A stretch of 64,000 nt of DNA from Nereocystis luetkeana (GCA_031213475.1 JARUPZ010000013.1:10642794-10706793); one strand, 5' to 3'; counted from the first letter of the stretch, positions 12,345 to 22,860 are shown. A program made the numbers and translations. Notes: a model not told the origin generated them from the sequence alone.

Positions 12345-12500
12345 CTCCGTGTGTCTGTTCTTCACATTAAACCGTCGTTTTTACCCGTCGACACCCAGCA
12401 CCCACCGTCTCCGTGCTGATTCATCCTATCACCACCGTAGAGAGATACAAGTTTTGTGGTCCTCAAATAGAGAAAGTAGGCAATGCAATGTCATGCCTTC
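12345..12500 (+). repeat. Dispersed repeat family K, copy 3
   Basis: The shared words 'gttcttcacattaaacc', 'tacccgtcgacac', 'gtgctgattcatc' and 'gagagatacaag' lie just upstream of the first recognised PhyH exon. Confidence 0.6.
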
Positions 12501-12664
12501 TGCGTACTGGATACGACAAGCACAACATACACTCGCCACCAACCCGAATGCATCGAAAGGTAGGAAACCGAAAAGACAAAGTACTCAAGGAAGTGGAGTG
12601 CTTGAAATCACCAATGATGCTGTCGATAGTGTGGCACTAAATACGGTTAACCTCGCGTTGGTGA

Positions 12665-12808
12665 AAGGAGCAGGAGAAGTTGCGCTTCCTGGAAGCAGCT
12701 GATTTTACCGTTTCGGTTGAAGAGCGTCTGGCGTTCGAGAGGAATGGCCACATCGTCACGCGCGGGATATTCTCTGAGCAACAGCTCAAGGCGCTGCGGC
12801 CGAGCATC
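12665..12808 (+). CDS. PhyH gene, first recognised exon
   Basis: Encodes VEERLAFERNGHIVTRG and FSEQQLKALRP, the usual opening of a PhyH domain. The acceptor is uncertain ('gaaag' at 12,667 or 'ggaag' near 12,696). The donor is 'gtaaga' after 12,808, or possibly 'gtgacc' 7 bases later, which would fit the next acceptor's phase better. A TGA precedes the frame at 12,662, so the start of the protein lies further upstream. Confidence 0.8.
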
Positions 12809-15800
12809 GTAAGAGGTGACCGTGGTCGTTGGTGGGGGTGGTGGGGTTGGAGTTGTTGTGGCTATTGTGGTGATTGTTGGTGCCGTTGTTTGTGGCTGAG
12901 GTTGGCGTTGTTGGTGTTGTCGTTATTTGCTGTTATCGTTGCTGTTGTCGTGGTGGTTGTTGTTGTAATTGTTGTTGTCGTGGTTGTTGTTTCTGTTGTT
13001 GTCGATGTCGTCGTTCCCCCCTTAACCCACCGCCGCCATCTACCCCGCCGTCACAACACACAAGCCCGCACACTTCAGGAAGCGAAACGAATAGCCCTCC
13101 CCCCCCCCCTGCCCCTCCCTCCCCTCCCTCCCTCCCTCCCTCCCTGTTCCCTCCTTGGCGGCGCAGCTTTCGAGCGACAAGAGATGGAGGCATTACGCCA
13201 AAAAGTATCCGTGTGGTTCGGAGACGAAACGGCATCCGGTCTAGAAACCGCGCCTGAGCTGCGGGCGAGACTGAAACGACTTGCGCCGGAAGAGATCCCT
13301 TTCCTTCAGGTGAGAAGGAACGTTGCTGCGGCAGTATAATAGCTACAATTCAGGAAACCTGCTAAGAGTAACACGCTAGAAAGCTGGCGCTGGCTAAGCC
13401 TGGGGTTTCTTGTGTGACACATGCTACTTCGGGGGTGCGCCTTTGCAATTTTTCCGAGGCAGACGCCTCGCTTGAGGAGTTCTACACTAAGAGTAAGTCA
13501 TTAGTAAGTCACACAAAAGCTGGCCACCCTTAACCCGATGACAAACTCCGCTTCCTAGGCCTGGAAACAAAAACAAAAACAGAGCAACGAACTAGTGGGA
13601 AGTTCCTCAGCTGAGAAGCCCCATCAGTCAGAAATGTTTGCCTTGTGAGGCAAAAAAAGGGCTACCCCTGCTGTCGAACGCGTCATGTGGGAAAGGGTGT
13701 GTTGTACACTAACTTGAAACAATTTTTCAGTGTAATACGCCTTGGATTTTCCGGAGTTTGTTATCTCTCTGTCCATCTCAGCCCGCCTTTTCTTAGTACA
13801 CGCTTTCTTAGTGGGTGTCCCGTGCCGTCCTGTTCGACTGTAAACTTCACACGTCGGATAGATCACAATCTATCTGTCTACTATAGATCATCCAGATCCT
13901 AACTTGCCGTTATGATGTGCTGCCGTGCAGGATCTGTACAGTACAGATCCAACCCAGGAAACACGATCCAGATCATCTAGATCCTAACCTGCCGTTATGA
14001 TATATACAACTTCAACCCAGGAAACATATCCTAGATCACACAGGTTATACGGGTCCCGTGTTGCGAGCTAGATCATACAGATCATAGAGATTATACGTGT
14101 AGAAACATCTGCATCAAGAAATGGGAATCGATTACCTGTCCGAGGTATGTAGTGTTTGTACGAGCAAACGGCTGCCCGGCCCGACTTTTTTCGCACGGAA
14201 GTTCAGATGGTTGCTTCTGAGAATGTAGCATGTTGTTGCCTGTCGTCTTCCGACACGAGCGACGAGGTTGTGTGCGCATGTACTTCTAGTCGTGAGGCGT
14301 ATGTGAGATGCGGACGATTTGCGTCTGGTCAAGTGTAAACTTCGCCTGCTGTGCGCCAAACTAACTTGAGACAGGTGCGTGCGTGCGTGCGCACATGAGT
14401 TGTCTGATTCTATACCCACTCCACCCCAAGATGGGGGCCCCAAGAACGTACAGATGTTTCGGCGTTGCCTCTTGGATGCCCGGCTAACCCCGCACCCCGT
14501 AAGAGCCACAGATGTCGGTTGACGTCTCTCTTGTCCCTTGTCGGGACAGCCCCCGCGGGGATCCCCACACGAAAACTAGTGTATTTTGTCTCAAGAGGCT
14601 CTGACGGGTAAAAGCTAGACGGAGATGTCGGTTGACGGCACATTCTTGTCCCTCAACGGGAGAGCCGTGATGGACCTCCCCACACTAAAACTAATACATC
14701 AAGTCTTAAGAGACTGAGACGGGTCAGGACCAATAATAGACCGCCAGCCGACAGCTGCTACTGTAGTTTATGTACTTCGTAGTTTTTTTTTTGTTTTCTC
14801 TGCTGACCCTCTCCCCTCACGTCGCGCTCCATCTCGAAAGGGGTGTGTGATGAATGGTCAACTGACTGAAGCAAGTAACAAATTAGTACACCCCCCCCCC
14901 CCCCCCTCCGTCGTGCCATTCGCCCGACACCCCACACAACACCCCACGGCGCTTCGCGCTTGGTGCAAGCAATGTCTACCCGGTCGGGGAAAATCCGACG
15001 TGCTCCGTCCCGGCACTGTAGGGATGCGAGGGTCTACGGTCATAGCACTACGGCCATGCATGATACTAAGTACACCCCCCCCCCCCTTTTTTTTGCGGTC
15101 GCCCATGGCTGGTTGTCGAGTTAGATCATTTGTGCGAGGTGAAAAAACTTTTCCGTACAAGGAAATTGATCGTATCACGTAGTGTTCAAGGGAAGGCACC
15201 CAAGAGGCAGTTACATAGTACCCCCATTGCTGTCTCAGGAAGTGCCTACACCGGAAATTAAATTTACTCATTGAAGCTGTCATCCATATGCAAGTCCGCC
15301 CCACAAGCGGTTGTTAGTAGGATGCAGCTCACCCTTCATGCGACTCGCCGGACACCTCACGGCGCTTCGCGCTTGGTGCAAGCAATGTCTGCCTGGCCGG
15401 TGAAAACCTGACATGCTCCGTCTCGGCATTGCAAAGATGCGAGGGTCTATGGTCATACGACTACGGCCATGCATGATATCGAATACATCTCTCCTATCGA
15501 GTACACTCCCCCCCTCATCGTCATTGTCTGACTGTTTTTCCGGCGCTTCGACTGTTGTGGGGAAACGTGATGACGTCGCCTCTGTTGTAGGTTTTCAACA
15601 TGTTCCGGAAGGCCGGTCCGTACCAGGAGGCCGTCGAGAATGTGGTGCTGTCTCCACGCCTTGCTCATGTCGCCGCGCAGCTCCTTGGTTGTGAACGGTA
15701 AGCGGAGGTGGCGTTCTTTCCTGCATGTAGACTCTCGTGGGTGATCGAGGCAAGTCGACCGTTTCGTCTGGTCGCGGGCTGATGCAGGTGTCAAGAGCCG

Positions 15801-18800
15801 CGCTTGGAATAGGGGGGCGGGGTGGGCATGGGCCGCGATACACGAACGTGTTCAGAGCTCGTCCTCGCTCTTATCTCGTAAGTTACGCTGTTGAATATAT
15901 GCGCAGCTTTTTGCGCAGCTGTCTGCGCAACTGTATGCTCAGAAACCGCACCGATACTGCTGTGGCGCAATATTTCGGCAGCATTTCATGCATTGCGCCG
16001 ATCCGAAATGGTCTTACACCTCACCGAGTGCGTCCAGTCGACTTTGCGCGTCGGCTGACGTCGCTGTGGCCGTTCGCGCGCACCGCGCGTGGCGTTTTTT
16101 TTTGTTTGTGCGCGGCTCTGCGTCCATCCACCGCCCAGCGTGAAGCTTTACCAGGACTCGACGTTCTGCAAGCGGCCGGGGGACGGGCCGACGCGGTGGC
16201 ACTCCGACCTTAACATGGCACCGGTGGACTGCAACGACTTCGTGACGGCCTGGATACCCCTAGAGCCGGTACCGGCCAGAAAGGAAGGCGGCTCCCCTCT
16301 AGTCTTCGCCAGCAGGTTGGGCTTGACGGCTGTTGGGAGCGCTTTGCTTTATCCGTGTCTCCCCGTCTTGCGCAACCCATGACTACTACCTTGGGGAGGC
16401 GGTCGGTTCGGTTCGATTTCGTCAGGTTCGGCTCGGAGCGGTTCGATTTGGTTCGGTTCGGTTCGGTTGGGTTCGGTTCGGTTCGGTACTACTCACTTCC
16501 CGAAACGATCACATTAACCACGTTCATCTGATTGGCCAACTATCTTCCGTACGCACCTAACGCGTACCTAGTACTTCGCATTCCCCCGCGTTGCTGAAGC
16601 TCACCATGGAAGTGCTGTTGCCTTTCGCGAGCAGGTCTCACCGCGACTTCGCGCTCAACCATTGGCTGGACACTAAATTACGGGAAGACTTGTCCGGGAG
16701 GTACAGGAAGAAGGACCACGCGCCCCTGTCCGCGGGTGAGCCGATCATGGCAATCGCGTCCTCCATCGTAGAGGGGAGTTTACCGGTTATTCGACACTAT
16801 CGTTGGCACACACTTGTTTGCAATACGAAAATATAAGTAAGTCTGAGCCTAAGCCAATCACACCCAACCAACCATTGGTTAGCAATAACCCCTTTTGTCT
16901 CGTACACAGTGTGTTCCAACCATAGTGTCGATTAAGGATGGAGCTCTGCCGTCATCGTATATAGGGGGTAGTTTACCACTTATTCGGCACTATGGTTGAC
17001 CGATCCTGCATGCCAGACAAAGGCGGGCTACCCCTTCCCCTACGGTACACCCAAGTAGATGATCGATACTTGGCCAATGAATCATCAGTATTTCGGTCTC
17101 CGAGTGTCCTGTATGATCTATTGTCACCGAAAGGCTCTTTCTTACCGCCTCCGCGAAGCTTTTTTTTGTTCTCGTGCTTGTCGTCGTTTTTTTTTTTTGT
17201 TTCTTCTCGTGCTTTTTGTTTCAAATTTTGTCTCTCGAGGTCGATGAGCGTTTGGCGCGGCGCTTTTCGTACCACTTCGGCCCATCCGCATTGATGTTGT
17301 ATGTACTGTAGGGGTGTACCGTATACTGGTATATGCCACTATCACACTAGGGTGATAGGATAACACACACCCTTGAACGAATTCCAAGCTAATTTTCTCG
17401 GCATTGGGGAAGGCGCAAACGCCGAGCGATACGTCTTCGGAATCCATCGATATCCAAAGCCACCTTTTTCGTTATGTGCGCCTTAACCCTTTTAGAACCG
17501 CAGTCCCGTTTTGGGGACAATCCACTCAAATTTCAAGTAGTTCGTCCCCAAACCAGAACTGCGGTTCTAAAGGGGTTAAGGCATATTTTGGAGAACGCCG
17601 GCTCCCAATTTCGACCAAGGCGGTATGTTAAATTGCGCGTTATTCGAAACAGATTGGCCCAGTTTCGTCAAATGATTGATAGTCCACATTAATCTCTCAA
17701 TACGTCCCAGAACATTCCAAGAAATTTCCCAGGCGTCCGAGGTTAGGATTAGGTCAAGGCTAGAGTTTGATAATCCACACTGAATTCTGAGCACGTCTAT
17801 GTACTTTCCCTATAAAATCCCCATGCTGTCTGGGTTAGGATTGAGGTTTGATGTCAAGTTATGTATTGACCATCTTGTGAAGAAGCTGAACAGAGATGTA
17901 CACAGATCTCGCGCCGTTTTGTCGCGCCGCTTTTTTGTGGTGCGTACGCATTGACACGCCATGTCGGCGAGCTTTAGTCTAGCACGATGGGTATTATGGC
18001 GCTGCTCGGTGAAAGTTGTTGTTCTTGCTCTCTTTTTTCTGTCGGCGCTCTGGGGGGTTGTATGCTGGCATGCATGCGCCTCGTGCGCCGGTCCCCACAC
18101 GCACCAGCAGTTCGTAGCTACGGGCAATGGCAGTAAACAAGGCCCTCTTTTTCACTGTCGCTCCCACAGCTGCAGTTAATTGACCCTAGATTGAGAAAAT
18201 GAGAGGACTCGTAACCCTTCCAACACTGCCGTCTATTGGCGCCAAATGAGAAAATGAGAAAGTATTGACCTTTTCATCGCTGCCGTTGAATTGATCCCTA
18301 ACCCTTTTAGGACTGCAGTCCCGGTTCGGGGACAAATCACTCAAACTTCCAGTAGTTTGTCCCCAAAACGGGACTGCGGTCCTAAAAGGGTTGAGAAGAA
18401 AGTAAGAGCATGAAACAATGGTTGTCCCGGTGGTGGTGTATCGGTATATATTCTCGATGGCTGCTGTTACGGGGGGTACCATATTAAATAGGACCCACGG
18501 TACACGCCAAAACCTGTATGGTTTCGCTATTTTTACTGCCAGTATTTGGTCCTATTTGCTATGGTCCCCCGTAATAGAGCTGATTCCGTTCGTTTCAATT
18601 CCTACCGTGGTGAGATTGTGAATTTAATTGCAAAAATAAAAGAAGGAATCAGTTGCTGAGAGCGCGTAGCGTGTGGAGGCGTTATTCGACGGGATCCGAC
18701 GAGGGGAGAAAGTACTTGAGTCTCCTATTTACAGCGATAACGATGGAGGCACGAGCCGTGGTGGGGAGGGGGCGAAGGGCCTGCTATGCTGCTATGTGGC

Positions 18801-21698
18801 CCCGGATCTGAGTTATGAGTATTAATAGGAGGGACTGCTGTACTGGCATACCACTTTGTCCCGTAATATAGTAACCGTTCGGATTTGACAGTGAGGCGTG
18901 CGAGCGCGAAGCGCGAGCCTTTTGTTCTTGGTTTTCCAAGGGAAAAAAAAGCAGACGTTCAGCCTGAGCCAAACCCCGCCTGCTGGGGTGCCGTCTGTGC
19001 CGGTGCCGACTGGTCTCTCTCTCTCTCTCGACACTCGGGCAACTCCAACTGCAACTTCACAAAAAAAAAAGATGACAAGCAAAATGAGAACAGCGCTCGA
19101 ATGCATTTCATCGGGGGCATTAACGATTTATAGTAGGGAGAGGGAAGAGAAGGGCGGAGAAAATAAAGGAGAAGAAGCAAAAAAAATAAAACAAAGCTCC
19201 CAACCCTTCCGCCACTGCCGTTAATTCGCCCTTGAGAAAGTAAGTAAAGTTGGGGACTCTTGACCCTGCCAAGACTGCCATTCATTGGCCCTAAATCAGA
19301 AAGCAAGAGTTTCTTAACCCTTCCACCACTGCTATCGCGGGGGGCCATAGTTAATAGGGCCAAATTTTGTTATTAATAGTAGAAATGATTAAATATGTAG
19401 GTGTTTATGTACACCACAGGTCCTATTAACTATGGCCCCCCGAAATAATAGTTTCCCCTTGAGTTAATAAAATAAGAGAGAGGCGTTCTACGATAAAGGT
19501 TCACCCTAGTTTTTCTGAGGCTCCTCGCTTAAGGAGCTCCATACCTCACCCGAAAACAGACTTCAGCAAAACTTTAATTGCATCCCGATGAATAATGCGA
19601 TGGCCCAAGTATGCAAAAACGTCATTTTTTTAAACAAAATATAATTCCGACGATTTTGGGTCAAGGAGCCCCGTCATTCAGAAAAACATTTTAGCGGAAA
19701 TGTGCTACCTCTGTCGTAGAACGCGCCGAGACTCTTTAACCTTTCCACCCCACCACCGCCATTTGCTTGGGCCTAAACAAGAAACTAAGAGACTCTTAGC
19801 CGTTTCACCGCTGCCATTACATGGCCCCCAACACGAAATCAAGATTATCTCAACCCTTTTTAGGACCGCAGTCCCGTGTTGGAGACAAACTACTTGGAAT
19901 TTGAGTGGTTTGTCCCCACAATGGGACTGCAGTTCTAAAAGGCTTACAATACCCGTTTCACCACGACAGTCTGACACCCCGTACCAGTCCCGATTTGTTT
20001 TCCCCCGCACCTCGAGGGCAGTTATCAAGAGGTTTAGAAGCGCACCGCCGTTCAGCTGTGAAGCAAGGAACACGTATCTGAGTATAATTCCAAATGATTT
20101 GTCCCCCCCACGGGAGTGCCGTCCAGAAGAAAGGGGTTGTGAACCTTTTAGAACCGCAGTTCCGTTTAGGGTACAAACCGTTCACAGTTCAAGTAGTTTG
20201 TCCCCAAAACGGGACTGCGCTTCTAAAGGGGTTGAGTGGTGTCTCTTACGTTTGTCGTGTACGCGTTTTGTTTTCCTCTCCGCGTCCGATGGCGGGTGGG
20301 TGTGGGGTGTGGTCGTGGGTCGAAGCAGGCGATATAACGTGGCACCACGGCTGGACGCTCCACAGCTCGCCGGGCAACACGAGGGATGGACCTCGGACGG
20401 CCTTCGCCATCAGCTACCTGCGGGACGGTACACGCCTCCTCTCCGATTCTACCGGGTGCGTATGTATGTACTACGTATTTCGTATTGCTGTTGGGTTATA
20501 GTTGCTGTAGATTTATTGAATCGCCTGGGCTCCTCGTCTTCCGCTTTGGGCTGTGGCGGGACCTGTTCTGCTGCAGTGTTCTGGTCTCGAGCTCTCTGGA
20601 TGGCCGGAGCCCATCCATAGAATACATTACTTCTTCGTACTGCGCTTCGTATTGCTATTATTAATATTACGGGGGACCATAGTTTAATAGGACCTACGGT
20701 ACACACCAAAACCTATATATTTCGCTATTTTTGCTGACACTACTTGGTCCTACCTGGTATTAACTATGGTCCCCCGTAATAGTAGCTGCACTACAGTAGT
20801 AGCTGTGCATATACTGCTGTTGTGCGCCTGCCAGTAAACCTGATATCCACAGCAGTACAGTAGTGCTGGATGTCTGATTGTGCACCTCTGGGCTAGTGGT
20901 GCATACACATGTGCATACATAGTGATATGCATTTCTAGTACTGTGCTCCTACTGTTGTACATCTCCCGTGGTGCGTACGTCTACTGCTGTTGTTGTGCAT
21001 CTACTGCTGCTACACACCCACTGCTGTTGTCTCACATCTACTGCCGGGCATCCTCTAGTGCCTCGCACTTACTGCAAAGCTTCTCCCATGGTATGAGGTC
21101 ACCTCATGCAATCCCTCAATTCATCCTGTGCCTACGTCTTCTCTAATGGCCAGTAAGCTTTACAGCAGCAGTAGTACTGTTTACGCCTTGGCACAGCTTG
21201 AGCTTCGCCACAATGGTTGATATGTCACCGCAGCTCTTCATTTCGTCTTCATTCCGAGAAATTTCCAGGGGTCAGCGTTATTTTAAGTTTCGGGTGTAGA
21301 GTCGAGTGTAGCTCAACCATGTCATCGAAGCTAGGACCAAGGACTATCCAGTCCTTCATGTTTTTCTCCCTCATGCATAGGGTTCAAGAAGATTCTCATT
21401 GCTGATCGATTTTCATCGAACTTTTATTTCCTTACTAAAGACAAAAAGTACGCACACAACTGCAGCCGTGCATACTGCAAGACATGGATTTTTTTCAGAG
21501 ATGAATCCGGCTTTCTTCTCTGAACCGGCTTCTCCACGATTGCCGCGCGTGCGTCCATACTTCAGGAGAAAGCCTGACCCCGAGGACAAGTGGAGCTACG
21601 GGGACTGGGCTAAGGATTTGCCCCCAGGAGGCGTTATTGACCACCCTTCGGTTCCTCTCGTGTGGAACGGCGGCAAGCCCCTGAATCCTAAAAGATGA
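12665..21698 (+). CDS. PhyH-family Fe(II)/2-oxoglutarate oxygenase (phytanoyl-CoA dioxygenase-like), 5' end missing
   Basis: Seven exons (12,665-12,808; about 13,167-13,309; 15,591-15,697; 16,139-16,315; 16,635-16,735; 20,329-20,455; 21,482-21,698) give about 335 residues of a non-haem iron oxygenase. Family enzymes hydroxylate a substrate using O2 and 2-oxoglutarate. The start matches the family entry segment (FERNGHIVTRGIFS). The iron ligands are visible: the HxD pair in RWHSDLN (exon 4) and the distal His in HHGWTLHSSPGNT (exon 6), followed by the 2-oxoglutarate-binding Arg in GPRTAF. The C-terminal tail (KWSYGDWAKDL, HPSVPLVW) resembles a subgroup of algal PhyH proteins. The phases agree at the junctions between exons 2 and 6. 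The start codon and any targeting peptide are not found; the substrate cannot be told. Introns hold MITEs and minisatellites, with intron 5 about 3.6 kb. Confidence 0.9.
12820..13160 (+). repeat. PhyH intron 1: GTTGTT-type low complexity then CCCT run
   Basis: The intron is a GTTGTGG/GTTGTTG-rich stretch (12,820-13,010) followed by a C-rich 'ccctccct' polypyrimidine tract that leads into the next acceptor. The long frames here are repeat artefacts. Confidence 0.7.
13167..13309 (+). CDS. PhyH gene, exon 2
   Basis: Encodes FERQEMEALRQKVSVWFG and ELRARLKRLAPEEIPFLQ. It ends at a clear donor (cag|gtgaga). The acceptor is 'gcgcag' at 13,166 or, if exon 1 ends at 12,808, 'gag' at 13,174. Confidence 0.8.
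13370..13690. repeat. Repeat family H-like segment in PhyH intron 2
   Basis: Contains 'gaagccccatcagtcagaaa' followed by 'gggctacccctgctgtcg', matching single copies near 19,655-19,730 and 31,595-31,670 and the tandem array at 32,715-33,095. Confidence 0.5.
13848..14146. mobile_element. GATC-rich element (family E), copy 2
   Basis: The left end is 'acacgtcggatagatca' and the right end 'acctgtccgaggtatg'. The core word 'cctgccgttatgata' occurs twice, suggesting an internal duplication. It is non-coding and inserted in PhyH intron 2. Confidence 0.75.
14514..14731. repeat. Tandem duplication of about 110 bp
   Basis: Two adjacent units each begin 'gatgtcggttgacg' and carry 'cttgtccct', 'ccccacac', 'aaaactaat/g' and 'gacgggt' in the same order. 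They have diverged from each other. This is PhyH intron 2. Confidence 0.7.
14826..14907 (+). mobile_element. Poly(C)-ended short element, type D
   Basis: The segment 'ccatctcgaaaggggtg' to 'acaaattagtacac' runs straight into 18 or so C residues. The same unit ending in the same way occurs at 58,548-58,622 (+), 58,650-58,720 (+) and 30,005-30,062 (-). Confidence 0.65.
14929..15078 (+). mobile_element. Poly(C)-ended element, type C (5'-short copy)
   Basis: Starts near 'acggcgcttcgcgcttggtg', continues through 'ccggcactgtagggatgcga' and 'acggccatgcatgat', and ends 'taagtacac' plus a C run and then a T run. This is the standard 3' half of the family. Confidence 0.75.
15091..15520 (+). mobile_element. 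Poly(C)-ended element, type C (longest copy, about 430 bp)
   Basis: This is the longest version. It has a 5' portion ('atggctggttgtcgag', 'gaggcagttacatag', 'tcattgaagctgtcatcc') joined to the 3' portion (cggcgcttcgcgcttggtg, then ggtcatacgactacggccat), ending 'gagtacactccccccc'. Matching 5' portions occur at 41,836-42,240 and 63,082-63,420. It is non-coding and its class is unknown. Confidence 0.75.
15591..15697 (+). CDS. PhyH gene, exon 3
   Basis: Encodes VFNMFRKAGPYQEAVENV followed by LAHVAAQLLGCER. The acceptor is 'ttgtag', the donor 'acg|gtaagc'. It starts in phase 0 after exon 2 (CAG) and ends in phase 2, completed by the first base of exon 4. Confidence 0.9.
16139..16315 (+). CDS. PhyH gene, exon 4 (HxD iron-binding exon)
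   Basis: Encodes VKLYQDSTFCKRPGDG, then TRWHSDLNMAPVDCNDFVT and AWIPLEPV, ending in LVFASR. His and Asp of WHSD are the first two iron ligands of the family. The acceptor is 'gcccag', the donor 'agcag|gttggg'. Confidence 0.93.
16400..16490. repeat. GGTTC pentanucleotide repeat in PhyH intron 4
   Basis: An imperfect run of ggttc units with a few interruptions. It has no coding meaning. Confidence 0.85.
16635..16735 (+). CDS. PhyH gene, exon 5
   Basis: Encodes SHRDFALNHWLDTKL, completing the family's 'GSHR' turn after the second strand, then DLSGRYRKKDHAPLSAG. The acceptor is 'gagcag', the donor 'gcgg|gtgagc', phase 1. Confidence 0.9.
17325..17400. mobile_element. Family F MITE, half copy
   Basis: 'actatcacactagggtgata' and 'ataacacacacccttg' match one end of the roughly 250-bp element at 57,755-58,005. 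The other end is absent here. Confidence 0.65.
17483..17580. mobile_element. Hairpin MITE A, well-kept copy
   Basis: TTAA followed by CCCTTTTAGAACCGCAGTCC on the left is mirrored by ...CTAAAGGGGTTAA on the right, so almost the whole 98 bp folds on itself. The TTAA at both ends with CCC just inside is the signature of piggyBac-type insertion. It lies in PhyH intron 5. Confidence 0.85.
17600..18180. other. PhyH intron 5, unique-looking stretch
   Basis: Two loosely related 95-base segments (17,680-17,770 and 17,770-17,860) share 'gaatttcccaggcg'-like and 'ggttaggatt' words. The rest shows no repeat or exon I can support. Confidence 0.35.
18186..18296. repeat. Minisatellite of about 55 bp, first block
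   Basis: Units alternate 'gagaaaatgaga' with 'cccttccaacactgccgtc' and 'attggcgcc'. Further units of the same repeat lie at 19,200-19,340 and 19,735-19,850, broken up by MITE insertions. Confidence 0.65.
18297..18394. mobile_element. Hairpin MITE A
   Basis: CTAACCCTTTTAGGACTGCA on the left and CGGTCCTAAAAGGGTTGA on the right. The arms pair nearly perfectly. Confidence 0.85.
18467..18577. mobile_element. MITE B
   Basis: The inverted ends are 'ttacggggggtaccata' and 'tgctatggtcccccgtaa', with the inner words 'aataggaccca' and 'tttggtcctatt' as in the other copies. Confidence 0.8.
19200..19335. repeat. Minisatellite of about 55 bp, second block
   Basis: Units of 'cccttccgccactgccgtta', 'attcgccc' and 'gagaaagtaag', the same repeat as 18,186-18,296. 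Confidence 0.65.
19336..19446. mobile_element. MITE B
   Basis: 'ggggggccatagttaatagg' is mirrored by 'cctattaactatggcccccc'. The centre is AT-rich. Confidence 0.8.
19851..19947. mobile_element. Hairpin MITE A
   Basis: 'caaccctttttaggaccgca' faces 'gggactgcagttctaaaagg', with a palindromic centre 'aaactacttggaatttgag'. Confidence 0.8.
20035..20236. mobile_element. Two adjacent hairpin MITE A copies, one degraded
   Basis: 20,137-20,236 is a complete copy ('gaaccttttagaaccgcagt' to 'ttctaaaggggttga'). Just left of it, 20,035-20,138 shows the second half of a more diverged copy ('gatttgtccccccc', 'gggagtgccgtcc'). Confidence 0.7.
20329..20455 (+). CDS. PhyH gene, exon 6 (distal His and 2OG Arg)
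   Basis: Encodes DITWHHGWTLHSSPGNT, GPRTAFAISYLRDGTRLL and SDSTG. It holds the third iron ligand and the Arg that binds the 2-oxoglutarate carboxylate. The acceptor is 'agcag', the donor 'accgg|gtgcgt', phase 2. Confidence 0.92.
20665..20783. mobile_element. MITE B
   Basis: 'tattacgggggaccatagtt' is mirrored by 'taactatggtcccccgtaat'. A TACCTGGTA word sits inside the right arm. Confidence 0.85.
20790..21150. repeat. Imperfect CTACTGCTGTTGTGCA-type repeat in PhyH intron 6
   Basis: Short units combining 'tactgctgttgtgca' and 'tgcatac' words recur irregularly across the stretch. Frames here are not supported as exons. Confidence 0.5.
21482..21698 (+). CDS. PhyH gene, last exon
   Basis: Encodes FFSEMNPAFFSEPAS, VRPYFRRKPDPEDKWSYGD, WAKDLPPGG and HPSVPLVWNG, ending KR and TGA. 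The acceptor 'gcaag' at 21,481 keeps phase with exon 6. The stronger-looking 'ttttcag' at 21,498 does not keep phase, so a small extra exon in between is the alternative. The tail's WSYxDW and HPxxPLV words are typical of this PhyH subgroup. Confidence 0.85.
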
Positions 21699-22207
21699 CG
21701 ACCTATACAGGGTTTGTTGTTGTACGTTTTTTGTTTTTTCGGTGTTTTGCCTTTTTTTGGTGGTGTGTCCGTGGTTTGGTAACGCCCGCCGCCGCCGGCG
21801 ACGGTGTCGGTGGGCAAGCTGCGAAGCACTTTTGTTGCGGTTGTTGTTGTTGCTGTTGCAGATCGTGATCCGCCGAATAGAATGGTGGTACCTGGTGTAC
21901 GATCGGATTCTGATCGGTTTTGGCAGAAAGCAGAGCAATCGTATTTTATAGTGAATCGGCCTGCTCGAATTTTGAGGTGGAACGGAACGAGCGAAAAGCG
22001 AGCCCCTGTCTTTTCCCCACGCGGCTATGAATAACATCACAAGTGAGGGGGGCGATTTAACCGGTTAAGAAAACATTTGTGAATAAGGCGCAAGACGATC
22101 GCCAAGTACGATTCGATGTCAACGTCGATTGAACCGTACGAATGAAAAAATCGGATGGAATCGGCAAAAAAAAAACCCAATGAATCGGCTCTGATTCGCC
22201 GCCCTGT

Positions 22208-22313
22208 TAACCCTTTTAGAACTGCAGTCTCGTTTTGGGGACAATTGGGGACAAATTACTTGGAATTTGAGTGCCTTGTCCCCAAAACGGGACTGGAGTT
22301 CTAAAGGGGTTAA
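22208..22313. mobile_element. Hairpin MITE A with a small internal duplication
   Basis: TTAACCCTTTTAGAACTGCA on the left and GGAGTTCTAAAGGGGTTAA on the right, with TTAA at both ends. The centre repeats 'ttggggacaa' twice. Confidence 0.85.
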
Positions 22314-22689
22314 ACGGAGAAATGCCAAGTATAGCCACCCCTCTCCCCCAAGACGAACGAAGGGAGACAGTCACTCTCGCTTGCGAGTAGCGACCCCTGC
22401 TACGGCATTACGAGGGTATTACTGTAGGTTTTCAGTGGCTGCACGTTTTGAGCGCGAAAGTTTCTGACAGCCCCCAAGGTTGAATCGAGTGAGAGAGACC
22501 ATTCTCGCTACGTGACACCGCCAAGTTTTTTTCGGCTACTATGTTTGGCGAGTTAATAAGCTGGGCACTAAACACGATGGACCAAAGACAAAAAAACGAA
22601 AACTTCACCTCGTATCAATTACTGCATATCGGTCGATTGCCCGAGAGGAAAGGCGGACGGTGGCCGGGTCAGGAACTTTTGAAAAGTAA

Positions 22690-22860
22690 CGGGTCGGGCC
22701 GGGCCGGGCCGGGCCGGGCAGGGCCGGGCCGGGCCGGGTCGGGTCGGGTCGGGTCGGGTCAGGTCAGGAGGTTTTCAAACTCTCACGGGTCGGGGTCGGG
22801 TCACTCTTTTACTCGACTAGACCCGACTCCACGCGACCCGCGAGGTTGGACCCGACCCGT
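22690..22860. repeat. GGGCC / GGGTC simple arrays
   Basis: A gggcc pentamer run becomes gggtc, then 'caggaggttttcaaac' and more gggtcg words. A related inverted segment lies at 27,840-27,950 in the last DYNC2I2 intron. Confidence 0.8.

Noticed and set aside
12820-13010. GTTGTGG-rich stretch read as a Val-rich peptide in frame with PhyH exon 1
   Set aside because: It is intron 1; the alignment to PhyH proteins skips it and good splice sites flank it.
19700-20620. 306-codon + strand frame
   Set aside because: It runs across minisatellite units and MITE A copies; only 20,329-20,455 is a real exon, and in the PhyH context.
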